Below are positions 46,072 to 57,553 of a DNA stretch of 64,000 nucleotides, piece by piece. The notes under the pieces were generated by a model, which was given only the letters and a program-made list of their open reading frames with translations, was not told where the DNA came from and ran no database searches. This stretch comes from Pantoea ananatis LMG 2665 (GTDB lineage Bacteria > Pseudomonadota > Gammaproteobacteria > Enterobacterales > Enterobacteriaceae): the NCBI RefSeq assembly GCF_000710035.2, contig NZ_JMJJ01000009.1, forward strand, positions 167,649-231,648, written 5' to 3'. The translations under genes were made by a program, and so were the position numbers. Position 1 is the stretch's first letter. Each line of letters begins with the position of its first letter.

Positions 46072-47571
46072 ATGGATCAGCACATCATTATCTACATCTG
46101 CCTGGCGCTTGCTGGCCTTGGTGTGGGCTGGATACTGGCGCAAATGCGGGTCGGCCATCAACTGGCCAGCTTTTCTACAGAACGTCGCCTGCTAAACGAG
46201 GGGCAACAGCGTCAGCAGCTGCATATCGACCAGCTCCAGCAACAGGTGCAGCAGCGTGAACAGGAGCTGAGACAGCTTCATGGCGCGTTAAGCGGGGCCA
46301 ATGAGCGCCTGCAACAGCTCGACTACTGGCGCAACGAGAGCGAACAACTCACCCGTGAACTTCGTAATCAGCTCGAAGTGAACAGCGCGCAGGAAGCAGA
46401 GCTGCGCGAGGTCACGATTCGTCTGGAAGAAACCCGCTTTGCAGCAGAAGAAAAACAGCGACTGCTGACAAACAGCGAGCAGCGACTCAGCGCGCAGTTT
46501 GAAAATCTGGCCAACCGTATTTTTGAAAACAGTGGACGTCGGGTTGATGAGCAGAATCGTCAAAGTCTTAACAGCCTGATAGGGCCGCTCCGGGAGCAGC
46601 TTGACGGGTTTCGCCGCCAGGTGAATGAAAGCTTCGGTGCCGAAGCCCGTGAGCGCCACACGCTCACTCACGAGATTCGTCAGTTGCAGCAGTTGAATGC
46701 CCAGATGGCTCAGGAGGCGCTTAATCTCACGAAGGCGCTCAAAGGCGACAATAAAATTCAGGGCAACTGGGGCGAAGTGGTACTGAGCCGGGTGCTGGAA
46801 GCTTCTGGGCTGCGTGAGGGCTATGAGTACGACATTCAGGTCAGCATGCAGAATGAACAGCAAAGCCGGATGCAGCCGGATGTGATTGTTCGCCTGCCAC
46901 AGGGAAAAGATGTGGTTATCGACGCTAAAATGACGCTGGTGGCCTACGAGCGTTATTTTAATGCCGATGACGATGTGGAACGCGAGCAGGCTATTCAGGA
47001 ACATGTCAGCGCCATGCGCGGGCACATTCGCCTGCTGGGCCGCAAAGATTATCAACAATTGCCCGGTTTACGCTCGCTGGATTATGTGTTGATGTTTATT
47101 CCTGTTGAGCCGGCCTTCCTGTTGGCTATCGATCGTCAGCCCGAACTCATCAGTGAAGCCCTGCAGCAGAACATCATGCTGGTCAGCCCAACTACGCTGC
47201 TGGTGGCGCTGCGGACGATTAATAATCTCTGGCGCTATGAGCACCAGAGTCGTAATGCACAGCGCATTGCAGAGCGGGCCTCCAGACTGTATGACAAAAT
47301 GCGGCTGTTTGTAGACGATATGAGCGGGATTGGTCACAGCCTTGATAAGGCGCAGAACAGCTATCGTGAGGCGATGAAGAAACTGGCAGAGGGGCGGGGC
47401 AACCTTATCGCCCAGGCTGAAGGTTTTCGCGATCTGGGTGTAGAAGTAAAACGCGCCATTAACCCGCACCTGGTTGAACAAGCCATGCCTGAGAATGAGC
47501 ACGACAGTGAGCAAAATGACAAGGACAACGCAGACGAAAGTCATGAGCGGGTTCGGCACCTCCGCGAATAA
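46072..47571 (+). CDS. rmuC: RmuC, DNA recombination protein
   Basis: The 499 residues have an N-terminal membrane segment (IIIYICLALAGLGVGWILAQM), a long Gln/Glu-rich coiled coil (about 35-150), and the RmuC nuclease-like domain (NWGEVVLSRVLEASGLREGYEYDIQ; PDVIVRLPQGKDVVIDAKMTLVAYERY). It limits inversions at short inverted repeats in E. coli. ATG 46072 with GGGGAAAA is used; the in-frame extension to 45982 is not conserved. Confidence 0.95.
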   Translation: MDQHIIIYICLALAGLGVGWILAQMRVGHQLASFSTERRLLNEGQQRQQLHIDQLQQQVQQREQELRQLHGALSGANERLQQLDYWRNESEQLTRELRNQLEVNSAQEAELREVTIRLEETRFAAEEKQRLLTNSEQRLSAQFENLANRIFENSGRRVDEQNRQSLNSLIGPLREQLDGFRRQVNESFGAEARERHTLTHEIRQLQQLNAQMAQEALNLTKALKGDNKIQGNWGEVVLSRVLEASGLREGYEYDIQVSMQNEQQSRMQPDVIVRLPQGKDVVIDAKMTLVAYERYFNADDDVEREQAIQEHVSAMRGHIRLLGRKDYQQLPGLRSLDYVLMFIPVEPAFLLAIDRQPELISEALQQNIMLVSPTTLLVALRTINNLWRYEHQSRNAQRIAERASRLYDKMRLFVDDMSGIGHSLDKAQNSYREAMKKLAEGRGNLIAQAEGFRDLGVEVKRAINPHLVEQAMPENEHDSEQNDKDNADESHERVRHLRE

Positions 47572-47647
47572 GCAGGTCACCAGCGTGCCTGACCTCTATG
47601 ACTCTGATACACTTCAGTGAGTATTGTTTGTGGAGCAGGTAAAACCG

Positions 47648-48406
47648 ATGGCAGATGAATCACAGCAGGAAACTACCCATTTTGGCTTTCAGACGGTCGC
47701 CAAAAGCGAGAAAGCCGATAAAGTCGCGGACGTGTTTCACTCCGTAGCGGCAAAATATGACCTGATGAACGATTTAATGTCGTTTGGCGTCCATCGAGTC
47801 TGGAAGCGTTTTACCATTGACAGCAGCGGCGTGCGCCGTGGTCAGCGCGTGCTGGATCTGGCGGGTGGAACCGGCGATCTGACCGCGAAATTTTCGCGCC
47901 TGGTGGGTGAAACCGGTCAGGTTGTGCTGGCTGACATTAACAGCTCAATGCTGAAAATGGGCCGGGAAAAACTGCGTAATCTGGGCGTGGTAGGCAACGT
48001 CAGCTATGTGCAGGCCAACGCCGAAGCATTGCCGTTTCCTGATAACTATTTTGACTGCATCACTATTTCGTTCGGTCTGCGTAACGTGACTGAAAAAGAG
48101 AAGGCACTGGCCTCGATGTTCCGCGTGCTGAAGCCAGGTGGACGTTTACTGGTGCTGGAGTTCTCTAAACCTGTTATCGAACCCCTTAGCAAAGCTTACG
48201 ATGCTTACTCGTTCCATATTTTGCCCCGTATTGGGCAACTGGTCGCCCAGGACGCAGAAAGCTATCGCTACCTTGCTGAGTCAATTCGCATGCATCCCGA
48301 TCAGGAAACCCTGAAAGCGATGATGAATGACGTGGGATTCGAAAACACGACCTATTCCAACATGACGGGTGGGATTGTGGCGCTGCATCGTGGGTTTAAA
48401 TTTTAA
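47648..48406 (+). CDS. ubiE: UbiE, ubiquinone/menaquinone C-methyltransferase
   Basis: SAM-dependent methyltransferase for the C-methyl step of ubiquinone and menaquinone. ATG 47648 gives 252 residues starting [21 protein letters not shown] motif I is [15 protein letters not shown], with [16 protein letters not shown] and [13 protein letters not shown] as further motifs. The in-frame start at 47624 adds eight unconserved residues. First gene of the ubiE-ubiJ-ubiB-tat series. Confidence 0.98.
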   Translation: MADESQQETTHFGFQTVAKSEKADKVADVFHSVAAKYDLMNDLMSFGVHRVWKRFTIDSSGVRRGQRVLDLAGGTGDLTAKFSRLVGETGQVVLADINSSMLKMGREKLRNLGVVGNVSYVQANAEALPFPDNYFDCITISFGLRNVTEKEKALASMFRVLKPGGRLLVLEFSKPVIEPLSKAYDAYSFHILPRIGQLVAQDAESYRYLAESIRMHPDQETLKAMMNDVGFENTTYSNMTGGIVALHRGFKF

Positions 48407-48411
48407 CCATT

Positions 48412-49023
48412 ATGGCGATGACCTTAACACCTGTAATGACCGCCGGTATTGAAACGGCGTTAAACCGCATACTGTATCGCGATCGTAGCCTGAAAAGCGC
48501 ACGTCAGCGCCTGGTCGGCAAGGTACTGATGCTGCGTTTAAGTGAGCTATCCTGGCCGCTGGTGCTGGTGTTCAGTGAACAGCAGCTTGACGTGCTCAGT
48601 GACTGGCAGGACAGCAGTGACTGCACGGTCATTACCCAGCTTAAGTCTCTGCCAAAGTTACGCGATCGCCAGCAGCTGACGACCTTGATTCGTAGCGGTG
48701 AGCTGCAGGTTGAAGGTGACTTGCAGGTGGTTCAGCAGTTTTCTGCGCTGATGGATTTGGCCGAGCTGGATCCCGCTGAATACCTTGCTCCCTGGATCGG
48801 TGATATCGCCGCTCAGGGGATGAGCCAGGGCGCGCAGCGTGCATGGCGTTTTTTCAAAGCAGAAACGCAACGGCGTCAGGACTATCTTGGTCAGGCATTA
48901 ACCGAAGAGTGGCGGGTTGCGCCGGGCGCCCTGGAATTTGCCTGGTTCTCTGAGGAGGTTAGCGCGATGGAACGTTCGCTTGAGGCGCTTGATGCGCGTC
49001 TGGCACAGCTGGAGGCGAAATGA
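48412..49023 (+). CDS. ubiJ: UbiJ, ubiquinone biosynthesis accessory factor (SCP2 domain)
   Basis: 203-residue lipid-binding accessory protein of the soluble Ubi complex. The N-terminal half is an SCP2-like domain; the motif [25 protein letters not shown] is the best conserved. The end is a short coiled coil ([19 protein letters not shown]). The start may be 48412 or 48418. It overlaps ubiB by 4 bases. E. coli has the EsrE RNA in the 3' part of this gene; I could not confirm it here. Confidence 0.94.
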   Translation: MAMTLTPVMTAGIETALNRILYRDRSLKSARQRLVGKVLMLRLSELSWPLVLVFSEQQLDVLSDWQDSSDCTVITQLKSLPKLRDRQQLTTLIRSGELQVEGDLQVVQQFSALMDLAELDPAEYLAPWIGDIAAQGMSQGAQRAWRFFKAETQRRQDYLGQALTEEWRVAPGALEFAWFSEEVSAMERSLEALDARLAQLEAK

Positions 49024-50657
49024 GTTTTGGAGAGATCCGCCGGTTATATTTTATTATTAAGGTGTTTTTGACTTACGGCCTTGATGAACTGATTCCGCAG
49101 ATGCGCCTGACTCTTCCGCTCAGGCTATGGCGGCGCTGCATTTTCTGGATCCCCAACCAGCACAAGCAAGAACTCCTTGGCGTGCGTTTGCGTATGGCGA
49201 TGGAGCAGTTGGGCCCGGTCTGGATCAAGTTTGGTCAGATGCTGTCGACGCGCCGTGACCTGTTTCCCCCGGTGATTGCCGATGAGCTGGCTGTCCTGCA
49301 GGACCGCGTTGCCCCCTTTGATGGCGTTAAAGCGAAAGCGCAGATCGAAGCCTCAATGGGCGCCCCGATTGAATCCTGGTTTGATGACTTCAATATCATT
49401 CCACTGGCCTCAGCCTCTATCGCTCAGGTACATACCGCAACCCTGAAATCCAATGGCAAGAACGTCGTTATTAAGGTAATCCGCCCGGATATCCTGCCGG
49501 TCATCAAAGCGGACATGAAACTCATCTACCGCATTGCCCGCTGGGTGCCACGATTGCTGCCGGATGGCCGCCGTCTGCGCCCGGTTGAAGTGGTACGGGA
49601 TTATGAGAAGACCCTGCTTGATGAATTAAACCTGTTGCGTGAAGCCGCCAATGCCATTCAGCTTCGCCGCAACTTTGAAAACAGCCGCATGCTGTATGTG
49701 CCAGAGGTCTATTCGGACTATTGCAGTGAATCCATGATGGTAATGGAGCGCATTTACGGCATTCCCATATCTGATGTGGTGACGCTGGAGCAGCACGGCG
49801 TCAACATGAAGCTGTTAGCAGAACGCGGTGTGCAGGTATTCTTTACCCAGGTTTTCCGCGACAGCTTCTTTCATGCCGACATGCATCCGGGCAATATCTT
49901 TGTCAGTTACGATCATCCTGAAGATCCTCAGTATATCGGCATTGACTGCGGCATTGTCGGTTCGCTGAATAAAGAAGATAAGCGCTATCTGGCCGAGAAC
50001 TTTATTGCCTTCTTCAATCGCGATTACCGCAAAGTGGCGGAACTGCATGTCGATTCGGGCTGGGTGCCTGCCGATACCAACGTTGAAGACTTCGAGTTCG
50101 CTATCCGTACCGTATGCGAGCCCATTTTTGAGAAACCGCTGGCAGAAATCTCGTTTGGGCATGTGCTGCTGAACCTGTTTAACACGGCGCGTCGCTTCAA
50201 TATGGAAGTCCAGCCGCAGCTGGTGCTGTTGCAAAAAACCTTGCTTTACGTTGAAGGCATCGGTCGTCAGCTCTATCCACAACTGGATCTTTGGAAAACG
50301 GCAAAACCCTTCCTTGAGGACTGGATTAAGGATCAAATCGGGATTCCGGCGATTATCCGTGCGGTAAAGGAAAAAGCCCCTTACTGGGCAGAAAAACTGC
50401 CAGAACTGCCAGAATTGTTTTACGACAGTATGCGGCAGCATAAGCAATTACGCCTCAGCGTGGATAAACTCGCGAACGATTTAAGTGTCCAACGTTCACG
50501 TCAGCAGCAGGCGCGTTACCTGTTTGGCGTAGGCGCGACGCTGTTGATTAGCGGAACGGCGGTGCTCCTCAGCAGGCCTGAGTGGGACCTGTTTCCAGCG
50601 GCATTAATGGCGGCGGGCTTTGTCAGTTGGTTAATCGGCTGGCGTAAGACAAACTGA
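49020..50657 (+). CDS. ubiB: UbiB, atypical protein-kinase-like ubiquinone synthesis protein
   Basis: ABC1/ADCK family, 545 residues, needed for ubiquinone synthesis, perhaps by ATP-driven extraction of membrane intermediates. The KxGQ motif is in [17 protein letters not shown]; the kinase-like core has the SASIAQVH loop and [11 protein letters not shown]. Two hydrophobic segments at the C-terminus (about 500-540) anchor it in the inner membrane. Confidence 0.97.
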   Translation: MSFGEIRRLYFIIKVFLTYGLDELIPQMRLTLPLRLWRRCIFWIPNQHKQELLGVRLRMAMEQLGPVWIKFGQMLSTRRDLFPPVIADELAVLQDRVAPFDGVKAKAQIEASMGAPIESWFDDFNIIPLASASIAQVHTATLKSNGKNVVIKVIRPDILPVIKADMKLIYRIARWVPRLLPDGRRLRPVEVVRDYEKTLLDELNLLREAANAIQLRRNFENSRMLYVPEVYSDYCSESMMVMERIYGIPISDVVTLEQHGVNMKLLAERGVQVFFTQVFRDSFFHADMHPGNIFVSYDHPEDPQYIGIDCGIVGSLNKEDKRYLAENFIAFFNRDYRKVAELHVDSGWVPADTNVEDFEFAIRTVCEPIFEKPLAEISFGHVLLNLFNTARRFNMEVQPQLVLLQKTLLYVEGIGRQLYPQLDLWKTAKPFLEDWIKDQIGIPAIIRAVKEKAPYWAEKLPELPELFYDSMRQHKQLRLSVDKLANDLSVQRSRQQQARYLFGVGATLLISGTAVLLSRPEWDLFPAALMAAGFVSWLIGWRKTN

Positions 50658-50766
50658 TTGTCACCTGCGCCAGAAACGCGGTAATGTCGCTGATTCGGAC
50701 CCGAATAAACACGGGTTTCGTGGTGCATGACCCCGCAGTTTTTAACAATAAAATCGAGGCTATCTC

Positions 50767-51021
50767 ATGGGCGGTATTAGTATTTGGCAGTTGTTAATTA
50801 TTGCCGTGATTGTGGTTCTTCTGTTCGGTACCAACAAATTACGTAATCTGGGTTCGGATTTGGGTTCTTCTATCCGTGGGTTTAAGAAAGCCATGAGCGA
50901 CGAAGACGATAAAAAGGATCAACCGAAAGAGCAGGATGCTGATTTCCATGCCAAAACGCTGGCGGATAAACAGCCAACGTCGGCTCAGAAAGATGACGTC
51001 AAGAACGACAAGCAGGTGTAA
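50767..51021 (+). CDS. tatA: TatA, twin-arginine translocase pore component
   Basis: 84 residues with a single N-terminal membrane helix ([18 protein letters not shown]), an amphipathic helix ([22 protein letters not shown]) and a charged tail. It oligomerises to form the transport path for folded proteins with twin-arginine signals. It lies 109 bases after ubiB and opens the tatABC set. Confidence 0.97.
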   Translation: MGGISIWQLLIIAVIVVLLFGTNKLRNLGSDLGSSIRGFKKAMSDEDDKKDQPKEQDADFHAKTLADKQPTSAQKDDVKNDKQV

Positions 51022-51024
51022 GCC

Positions 51025-51657
51025 GTGTTCGATATTGGTTTTGGTGAATTGGTATTGGTGTTCGTGATCGGGCTGATCGTTCTTGGCCCGCAACGTCTGC
51101 CCCTTGCGGTAAAAACGGTCATGGGTTGGATCAGAGCGATCCGCTCGCTGGCCGCCAATGTCCAGAGTGAGCTGGCGCAAGAACTCAAGCTTCAGGAGCT
51201 GCAAGACAGCCTGAAAAAGGTGGAAGAAGCCGGCCGGGGCACGCTGTCCCCCGAGCTGAAGGAATCCATGGAAGAGCTGCGGAAAACGGCTGATTCAATG
51301 AAACGCTCGGTCAAGCAGAGCATTGATATTGAAAGAGACGAAGACGAAGCCAATACCATCCATTCTCCTCACCCTACATCGACCACCGAAACGCTGCACC
51401 CCGTTACACCTGCCGCCAGCGAACATCAGGCGCAGGCACCTGTGCAGGCTCCGCTGGCGACGTCTGAACCTGCGGCTTCTCAACCGGCCGACAGCCGCGT
51501 TGAGCCCTCCCCGGTTCAGCCGCGACCTGCCTCAGGGCATGCCAGTGCACCGGCACAGTCGCCTGCTCATGCCGATGCACAAACTGCGGCTAAGCCCGTT
51601 AGCGCTGTGCCGTCGGCAGGTTCAGTTTCTACTCCTTCTGCAAGTGATGAGCGATAA
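51025..51657 (+). CDS. tatB: TatB, twin-arginine translocase receptor component
   Basis: With TatC it forms the signal-peptide receptor. GTG start at 51025, 3 bases after tatA. The N-terminal helix and motif are [25 protein letters not shown], followed by an amphipathic helix. The protein has 210 residues, longer than the 171 in E. coli. The extra length is a Pro/Ala/Ser-rich low-complexity tail (about 115-205), of no known function. Confidence 0.96.
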   Translation: MFDIGFGELVLVFVIGLIVLGPQRLPLAVKTVMGWIRAIRSLAANVQSELAQELKLQELQDSLKKVEEAGRGTLSPELKESMEELRKTADSMKRSVKQSIDIERDEDEANTIHSPHPTSTTETLHPVTPAASEHQAQAPVQAPLATSEPAASQPADSRVEPSPVQPRPASGHASAPAQSPAHADAQTAAKPVSAVPSAGSVSTPSASDER

Positions 51658-52415
51658 TGGCCGTTGAAGATACCCAACCCCTGATCAGCCATTTGATTGA
51701 GCTGCGTAAGCGTCTGCTGAACTGTATTGTTGCCGTGTTAGTCATCTTTCTGGCGCTGATTTACTTTGCCAATGATATCTACCATGCGGTGGCGTCGCCG
51801 CTCATTAATCAGATGCCCGCGGGCGCCAGCATGATCGCCACGGATGTCGCGTCACCGTTTTTTACCCCGATCAAGCTGACCATGATCGTATCGGTATTCC
51901 TTGCCGTTCCGGTTATCCTCTACCAGGTCTGGGCCTTTGTCGCGCCAGCCCTCTATCGCCACGAACGCAAGTTGGTCATGCCGTTGCTGTTCTCCAGTAC
52001 GTTGCTGTTTTACGTGGGCGTCGCTTTTGCTTACTTCATCGTCTTTCCGCTGGCCTTTGGTTTTTTCGCCAAGACCGCGCCCCAGGGCGTCACTATTGCA
52101 ACGGACATTACCAACTATCTTGATTTCGTGATGACGCTGTTCATGGCCTTTGGCGTGGCATTTGAAGTGCCGGTCGCGATTGTGCTGCTCTGCTGGACGG
52201 GCATTACCAACCCCGATGATTTGAAAAAGAAACGCCCCTATATTCTGGTTGGCGCGTTCGTTGTTGGGATGCTGCTCACACCACCAGACGTTTTTTCCCA
52301 AACTTTGCTCGCTATTCCGATGTACTGCCTGTTTGAAGTCGGCGTATTCTTCTCACGTTACTATGTGGGAAAAGGCCGCCAGGCAGAGGATGAGGAACAT
52401 AACGCCGATTCCTGA
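51657..52415 (+). CDS. tatC: TatC, twin-arginine translocase core component
   Basis: Six-helix inner-membrane protein that binds the twin-arginine motif. 252 residues. The N-terminal signature [12 protein letters not shown] and the first periplasmic loop are conserved, and [17 protein letters not shown] matches the usual TatC motif. Its ATG shares one base with the tatB TAA. Confidence 0.98.
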   Translation: MAVEDTQPLISHLIELRKRLLNCIVAVLVIFLALIYFANDIYHAVASPLINQMPAGASMIATDVASPFFTPIKLTMIVSVFLAVPVILYQVWAFVAPALYRHERKLVMPLLFSSTLLFYVGVAFAYFIVFPLAFGFFAKTAPQGVTIATDITNYLDFVMTLFMAFGVAFEVPVAIVLLCWTGITNPDDLKKKRPYILVGAFVVGMLLTPPDVFSQTLLAIPMYCLFEVGVFFSRYYVGKGRQAEDEEHNADS

Positions 52416-52456
52416 TGTCTGATTGGGCACAACCCGCAAGGCGGGAGAGGAAAGTC

Positions 52457-52480
52457 AAAAACCGCCGCCAGGCGGTTTTT
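52457..52480. terminator. Terminator between tatC and tatD
   Basis: AAAAACCGCC-GCCA-GGCGGTTTTT, a perfect stem ending in a T run, 42 bases after tatC. It separates tatABC from tatD. Confidence 0.85.
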
Positions 52481-52514
52481 GTTTAGGGTGTTATTGATAA
52501 AGAGTGGAAAAAAT

Positions 52515-53297
52515 ATGTTTGATATCGGTGTAAACCTGACCAGCACGCAGTTCGCCTCCGATCGGGAAAAGGTGATCTCACGCGCGCGCGAAGCGGGCGT
52601 CACCGGCATGTTGATTACCGGCACCAACGCACTTGAAAGTCAGCAGGCGCAGAAACTGGCTGAGGCCCATCAGGATTATTGTTGGTCAACCGCTGGCGTG
52701 CATCCCCATCATGCCAGCGAATGGTCAGCGGACGTTGCTAACACGCTGCGCCGTCTGGCAGAGAAAAAAGACGTAGTGGCAATAGGTGAATGCGGTCTGG
52801 ATTTTAATCGTAACCTGTCCGCTCACCAGCAGCAGGAGTATGCTTTTGACGCTCAGTTGGCACTGGCGGCAGAGCTTAATATGCCGGTGTTTCTTCACTG
52901 CCGGGAAGCCCACGAGCGCTTTGCGGCAGTTCTTGAACCCTGGCTGCCCAAATTGCCTGCTGCAGTGATTCACTGCTTTACCGGCACGCGCGAGGAGCTA
53001 ACCGCTTGCCTGGACATGGGGCTGTCGGTAGGGATTACGGGCTGGGTATGCGATGAGCGTCGAGGTATCGCGTTGCGTGGGATGCTGCCACTGATTCCGG
53101 CAGAGCGGTTATTACTGGAAACGGATGCACCTTACCTTCTGCCGCGTGATATGCGTCCCCGTCCCACGTCGAGACGAAATGAACCCTGCTTCTTGCCGCA
53201 TATCCTGCAGCAGGTCGCAAACTGGCGCGGGGAGAATGTCGAGATGCTGGCACGTCAGGTGGATCATAATGCGCGTAAACTGTTCGGGCTGATTTAG
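52515..53297 (+). CDS. tatD: TatD, metal-dependent DNase
   Basis: TIM-barrel metallo-hydrolase of 260 residues with 3'-5' exonuclease activity in E. coli; not part of the Tat transporter. Metal and catalytic motifs are [40 protein letters not shown] and [17 protein letters not shown] 52515 gives the family start [10 protein letters not shown]. Its last 4 bases overlap the end of rfaH. Confidence 0.96.
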   Translation: MFDIGVNLTSTQFASDREKVISRAREAGVTGMLITGTNALESQQAQKLAEAHQDYCWSTAGVHPHHASEWSADVANTLRRLAEKKDVVAIGECGLDFNRNLSAHQQQEYAFDAQLALAAELNMPVFLHCREAHERFAAVLEPWLPKLPAAVIHCFTGTREELTACLDMGLSVGITGWVCDERRGIALRGMLPLIPAERLLLETDAPYLLPRDMRPRPTSRRNEPCFLPHILQQVANWRGENVEMLARQVDHNARKLFGLI

Positions 53298-53782
53298 GCT
53301 TTACGGAACTGCCGGTTATCCACGCTGCGTACGACCTGCTTGTTGAGCAGATTCAGCAACAGAATTGAGCGTGCTTCGCCATCCGGTTCAGAGAATATCG
53401 CACGCAAGCCCTCGAACGTGCCTTCGGTGATGATCACTTCATCACCGTTTTGCGGCGTTTCGGGATCGAGCAACGTCTGGGGGACGTCGGTTTGCAAGGC
53501 ATCAATCACCAGGGCGGGCACGGTTGCCGGTGTTGTACCAAAGCGCACAAAATGGCTGACGCCACGCGTACTGCTTATGGTCGTGGTATGAATGGCTTCC
53601 GGATCAAATTCGATAAACAGATAGTTTGGAAACAGCGGCTCACTCACGGTCGTCCGCTTACCGCGCACGATCTTCTCCATCGCGATCATTGGACTCAGGC
53701 ATTTTACCTCTTGCCGCTCAAGATGCTCTTTCGCACGCAATAGCTGCCCACGTTTGCAATAGAGTAAATACCAGGATTCCAT
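53294..53782 (-). CDS. rfaH: RfaH, transcription antiterminator (NusG paralogue)
   Basis: Recruited at ops elements to carry RNA polymerase through long LPS, capsule and similar operons. The 162-residue protein starts [21 protein letters not shown] (ATG 53782, GGGAG site). The NusG-type N-domain has [12 protein letters not shown] and the [11 protein letters not shown] block; the C-terminal part is the fold-switching KOW domain. The extension to 53842 is rejected. No ops element was found in this window. Confidence 0.97.
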   Translation of the reverse strand: MESWYLLYCKRGQLLRAKEHLERQEVKCLSPMIAMEKIVRGKRTTVSEPLFPNYLFIEFDPEAIHTTTISSTRGVSHFVRFGTTPATVPALVIDALQTDVPQTLLDPETPQNGDEVIITEGTFEGLRAIFSEPDGEARSILLLNLLNKQVVRSVDNRQFRKA

Positions 53783-54019
53783 AACTGCTCCCAATGAATG
53801 GACGCTAAGAATAGCAAACCTCCAGCCAGAGTTATAGCGCATTGGGGCCTGTAACGCGGCGTTGCCTGGAAAATAAACTAAGATTGTTCTGAATGATCAG
53901 TGCCACCGCATAAAGTGAGTAAACGTGAGTCATTCGCAACCCACGGGGCAATAACGATCGCCGTACCCAGCCTGACCGTTGTAAGTTACAGGCCAGGTAA
54001 AAGATGGGGCGCATAAAGC

Positions 54020-54049
54020 TCAACACATCCCTACAATCAGCCCTATAAT
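54020..54049 (+). promoter_or_regulatory. Candidate ubiD promoter
   Basis: TCAACA (54020-54025), an 18-base spacer and a perfect TATAAT (54044-54049), ending 34 bases before the ubiD ATG. The rest of the 301-base rfaH-ubiD space shows no gene or clear site. Confidence 0.55.
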
Positions 54050-54083
54050 GGCCCATTCACTCTGGCCGGAAAGTTGAAGCCGC

Positions 54084-55568
54084 ATGAAATATCAGGATTT
54101 AAGAGACTTTATTGCGCTGCTTGAACAGCGTGGTGAACTGAAGCGTATATCGCACGAGATCGACCCCGAACTGGAAATGACGGAAATTGCTGACCGCACC
54201 TTACGTGCAGGCGGCCCGGCATTATTGTTTGAGAACCCTAAGGGTTACGACATGCCCGTTCTGTGCAACCTGTTTGGCACGCCAAAGCGCGTGGCGATGG
54301 GTATGGGGCAGGAAGAGGTCAGCGCACTGCGAGAAGTGGGCGAACTGCTGGCCTTTCTCAAAGAACCCGAGCCGCCAAAAGGCTTCCGTGACCTGTTCAG
54401 CAAAATGCCGCAGTTTAAGCAGGTGCTGAATATGCCCACCAAAAGGTTGCGCAATGCACCCTGTCAGGAAGAGGTCTTCAGCGGCGATGAGGTCGATCTA
54501 ACGCGGATTCCGGTCATGAAATGCTGGCCAGGCGATGCAGCACCCTTAATTACCTGGGGGCTCACGGTAACCCGCGGTCCGCATAAAGAGCGACAAAACC
54601 TGGGCATTTATCGCCAGCAGGTGATTGGTAAAAACCGTCTTATCATGCGCTGGCTTTCTCATCGCGGCGGGGCACTTGATTATCTGGAGTGGACGAAAGC
54701 CCATCCTGGCGAGCGTTTCCCGGTATCTGTTGCGCTGGGTGCCGATCCGGCGACAATTCTTGGCGCGGTGACCCCGGTACCGGACACGCTGTCAGAATAT
54801 GCGTTTGCGGGCCTGCTGCGGGGGAATAAAACCGAAGTGGTCAAATGTATTTCCAACGATCTGGAAGTGCCTGCCAGCGCGGAAATCGTGCTGGAAGGCT
54901 ACATTGAACCCGGCGATATGGCCCCGGAAGGCCCCTATGGCGACCATACGGGCTACTATAATGAAGTCGATAGCTTCCCGGTTTTTACCGTAACGCATAT
55001 TACTCAGCGGCATCAGCCTATTTATCACTCGACCTACACCGGACGTCCGCCAGATGAGCCAGCTGTCCTTGGCGTGGCGTTAAATGAAGTGCTGGTGCCG
55101 ATTCTGATTAAGCAGTTCCCGGAAATCGTCGACTTTTATTTACCACCCGAAGGATGCTCCTACCGGCTGGCGGTCGTCACGATTAAAAAACAGTATGCCG
55201 GTCATGCCAAGCGCGTAATGTTTGGCGTTTGGTCGTTTCTTAGACAGTTCATGTACACCAAATTTGTTATTGTGTGTGACGACGATGTTAATGCCCGTGA
55301 CTGGAACGACGTCATCTGGGCAATTACTACGCGTATGGACCCGGCGCGCGATACCGTATTGGTAGAAAACACGCCAATCGATTATCTTGATTTTGCGTCA
55401 CCGGTGTCAGGACTGGGTTCTAAAATGGGCCTGGATGCGACGAATAAATGGCCGGGCGAGACACAACGAGAGTGGGGCACGCCGATTGTTAAAGATCCGG
55501 CAGTCACTGCGCGTATCGACGCTATCTGGGATGACCTCGGTATTTTTAAACAGCCATCACAGCGTTGA
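54084..55568 (+). CDS. ubiD: UbiD, prenylated-FMN-dependent 3-octaprenyl-4-hydroxybenzoate decarboxylase
   Basis: Decarboxylase of ubiquinone synthesis, using the prenylated FMN made by UbiX. 494 residues. Conserved stretches are [27 protein letters not shown], the active-site region [23 protein letters not shown] and [15 protein letters not shown]. fre follows after 42 bases. Confidence 0.97.
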   Translation: MKYQDLRDFIALLEQRGELKRISHEIDPELEMTEIADRTLRAGGPALLFENPKGYDMPVLCNLFGTPKRVAMGMGQEEVSALREVGELLAFLKEPEPPKGFRDLFSKMPQFKQVLNMPTKRLRNAPCQEEVFSGDEVDLTRIPVMKCWPGDAAPLITWGLTVTRGPHKERQNLGIYRQQVIGKNRLIMRWLSHRGGALDYLEWTKAHPGERFPVSVALGADPATILGAVTPVPDTLSEYAFAGLLRGNKTEVVKCISNDLEVPASAEIVLEGYIEPGDMAPEGPYGDHTGYYNEVDSFPVFTVTHITQRHQPIYHSTYTGRPPDEPAVLGVALNEVLVPILIKQFPEIVDFYLPPEGCSYRLAVVTIKKQYAGHAKRVMFGVWSFLRQFMYTKFVIVCDDDVNARDWNDVIWAITTRMDPARDTVLVENTPIDYLDFASPVSGLGSKMGLDATNKWPGETQREWGTPIVKDPAVTARIDAIWDDLGIFKQPSQR

Positions 55569-55610
55569 TGGCGCGCAATAACCATAAAGACGACCCGACA
55601 GAGGGAACGC

Positions 55611-56312
55611 ATGACAACGTTAAGCTGTAAAGTAACTTCAGTTGAAGCGATTACCGACACGGTGTATCGCGTTCGCCTGATTCCGGAAGCTGAATTTAGC
55701 TTTCGTGCAGGACAGTATCTTATGGTAGTGATGGATGAGCGCGATAAGCGTCCGTTTTCTGTAGCCTCTACGCCAATGGAAACTGAAATCATTGAGCTGC
55801 ATATCGGCGCGTCGGAGCTTAACCTGTATGCGATGGCCGTGATGGATCGCATCCAGCAAGACGGGCAAATCGTTGTTGATATTCCCCACGGCGACGCATG
55901 GTTGCGCGAAGAGAGTGACAAACCGTTAATCCTGATTGCGGGCGGCACGGGCTTTTCCTATGCGCGCTCCATCTTACTGACGGCGCTTGCCCAACAGCCT
56001 GATCGAGACATTGCGATTTACTGGGGCGGCCGTGAGCTGAAACACCTGTACGATATGGATGAACTGGACGCGCTGGCCATTAAGCATCCTAATCTCAAAG
56101 TAATTCCGGTAGTAGAACAGCCTGAAGCAGGCTGGCAGGGTCGTTCTGGCACCGTATTAACGGCCGTCATGCAGGACTTTACTACGCTGAGTGAGCATGA
56201 GATTTATATCGCCGGGCGCTTTGAAATGGCAAAAATTGCGCGCGATCGCTTCTGTTCTGAGCGTGGCGCAGTGGAATCACAGATGTATGGCGATGCCTTT
56301 GCCTTTATCTGA
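55611..56312 (+). CDS. fre: Fre, NAD(P)H-flavin reductase
   Basis: Reduces free flavins with NAD(P)H. 233 residues with a flavin-binding barrel (RPFSVAS motif) and an NAD-binding domain ([32 protein letters not shown]). It also supports reactivation of ribonucleotide reductase in E. coli. It likely shares a transcript with ubiD and converges on fadA. Confidence 0.97.
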   Translation: MTTLSCKVTSVEAITDTVYRVRLIPEAEFSFRAGQYLMVVMDERDKRPFSVASTPMETEIIELHIGASELNLYAMAVMDRIQQDGQIVVDIPHGDAWLREESDKPLILIAGGTGFSYARSILLTALAQQPDRDIAIYWGGRELKHLYDMDELDALAIKHPNLKVIPVVEQPEAGWQGRSGTVLTAVMQDFTTLSEHEIYIAGRFEMAKIARDRFCSERGAVESQMYGDAFAFI

Positions 56313-56325
56313 TTTCGCGCAGCAA

Positions 56326-56352
56326 GAAAAAACCCGCCCCTGACAGGCGGGT
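56326..56352 (-). terminator. Terminator of fadBA (minus strand)
   Basis: ACCCGCC (56332-56338) / GGCGGGT (56346-56352) with a 7-base loop. On the minus strand the stem is followed by a TTTTTT-rich tail, so it ends fadBA transcripts; it may also protect fre mRNA. Confidence 0.8.
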
Positions 56353-56378
56353 AAATCCCACAATAACGTCCCAACGTA

Positions 56379-57545
<1,167 letters not shown>

Positions 57546-57553
57546 TTATCACC

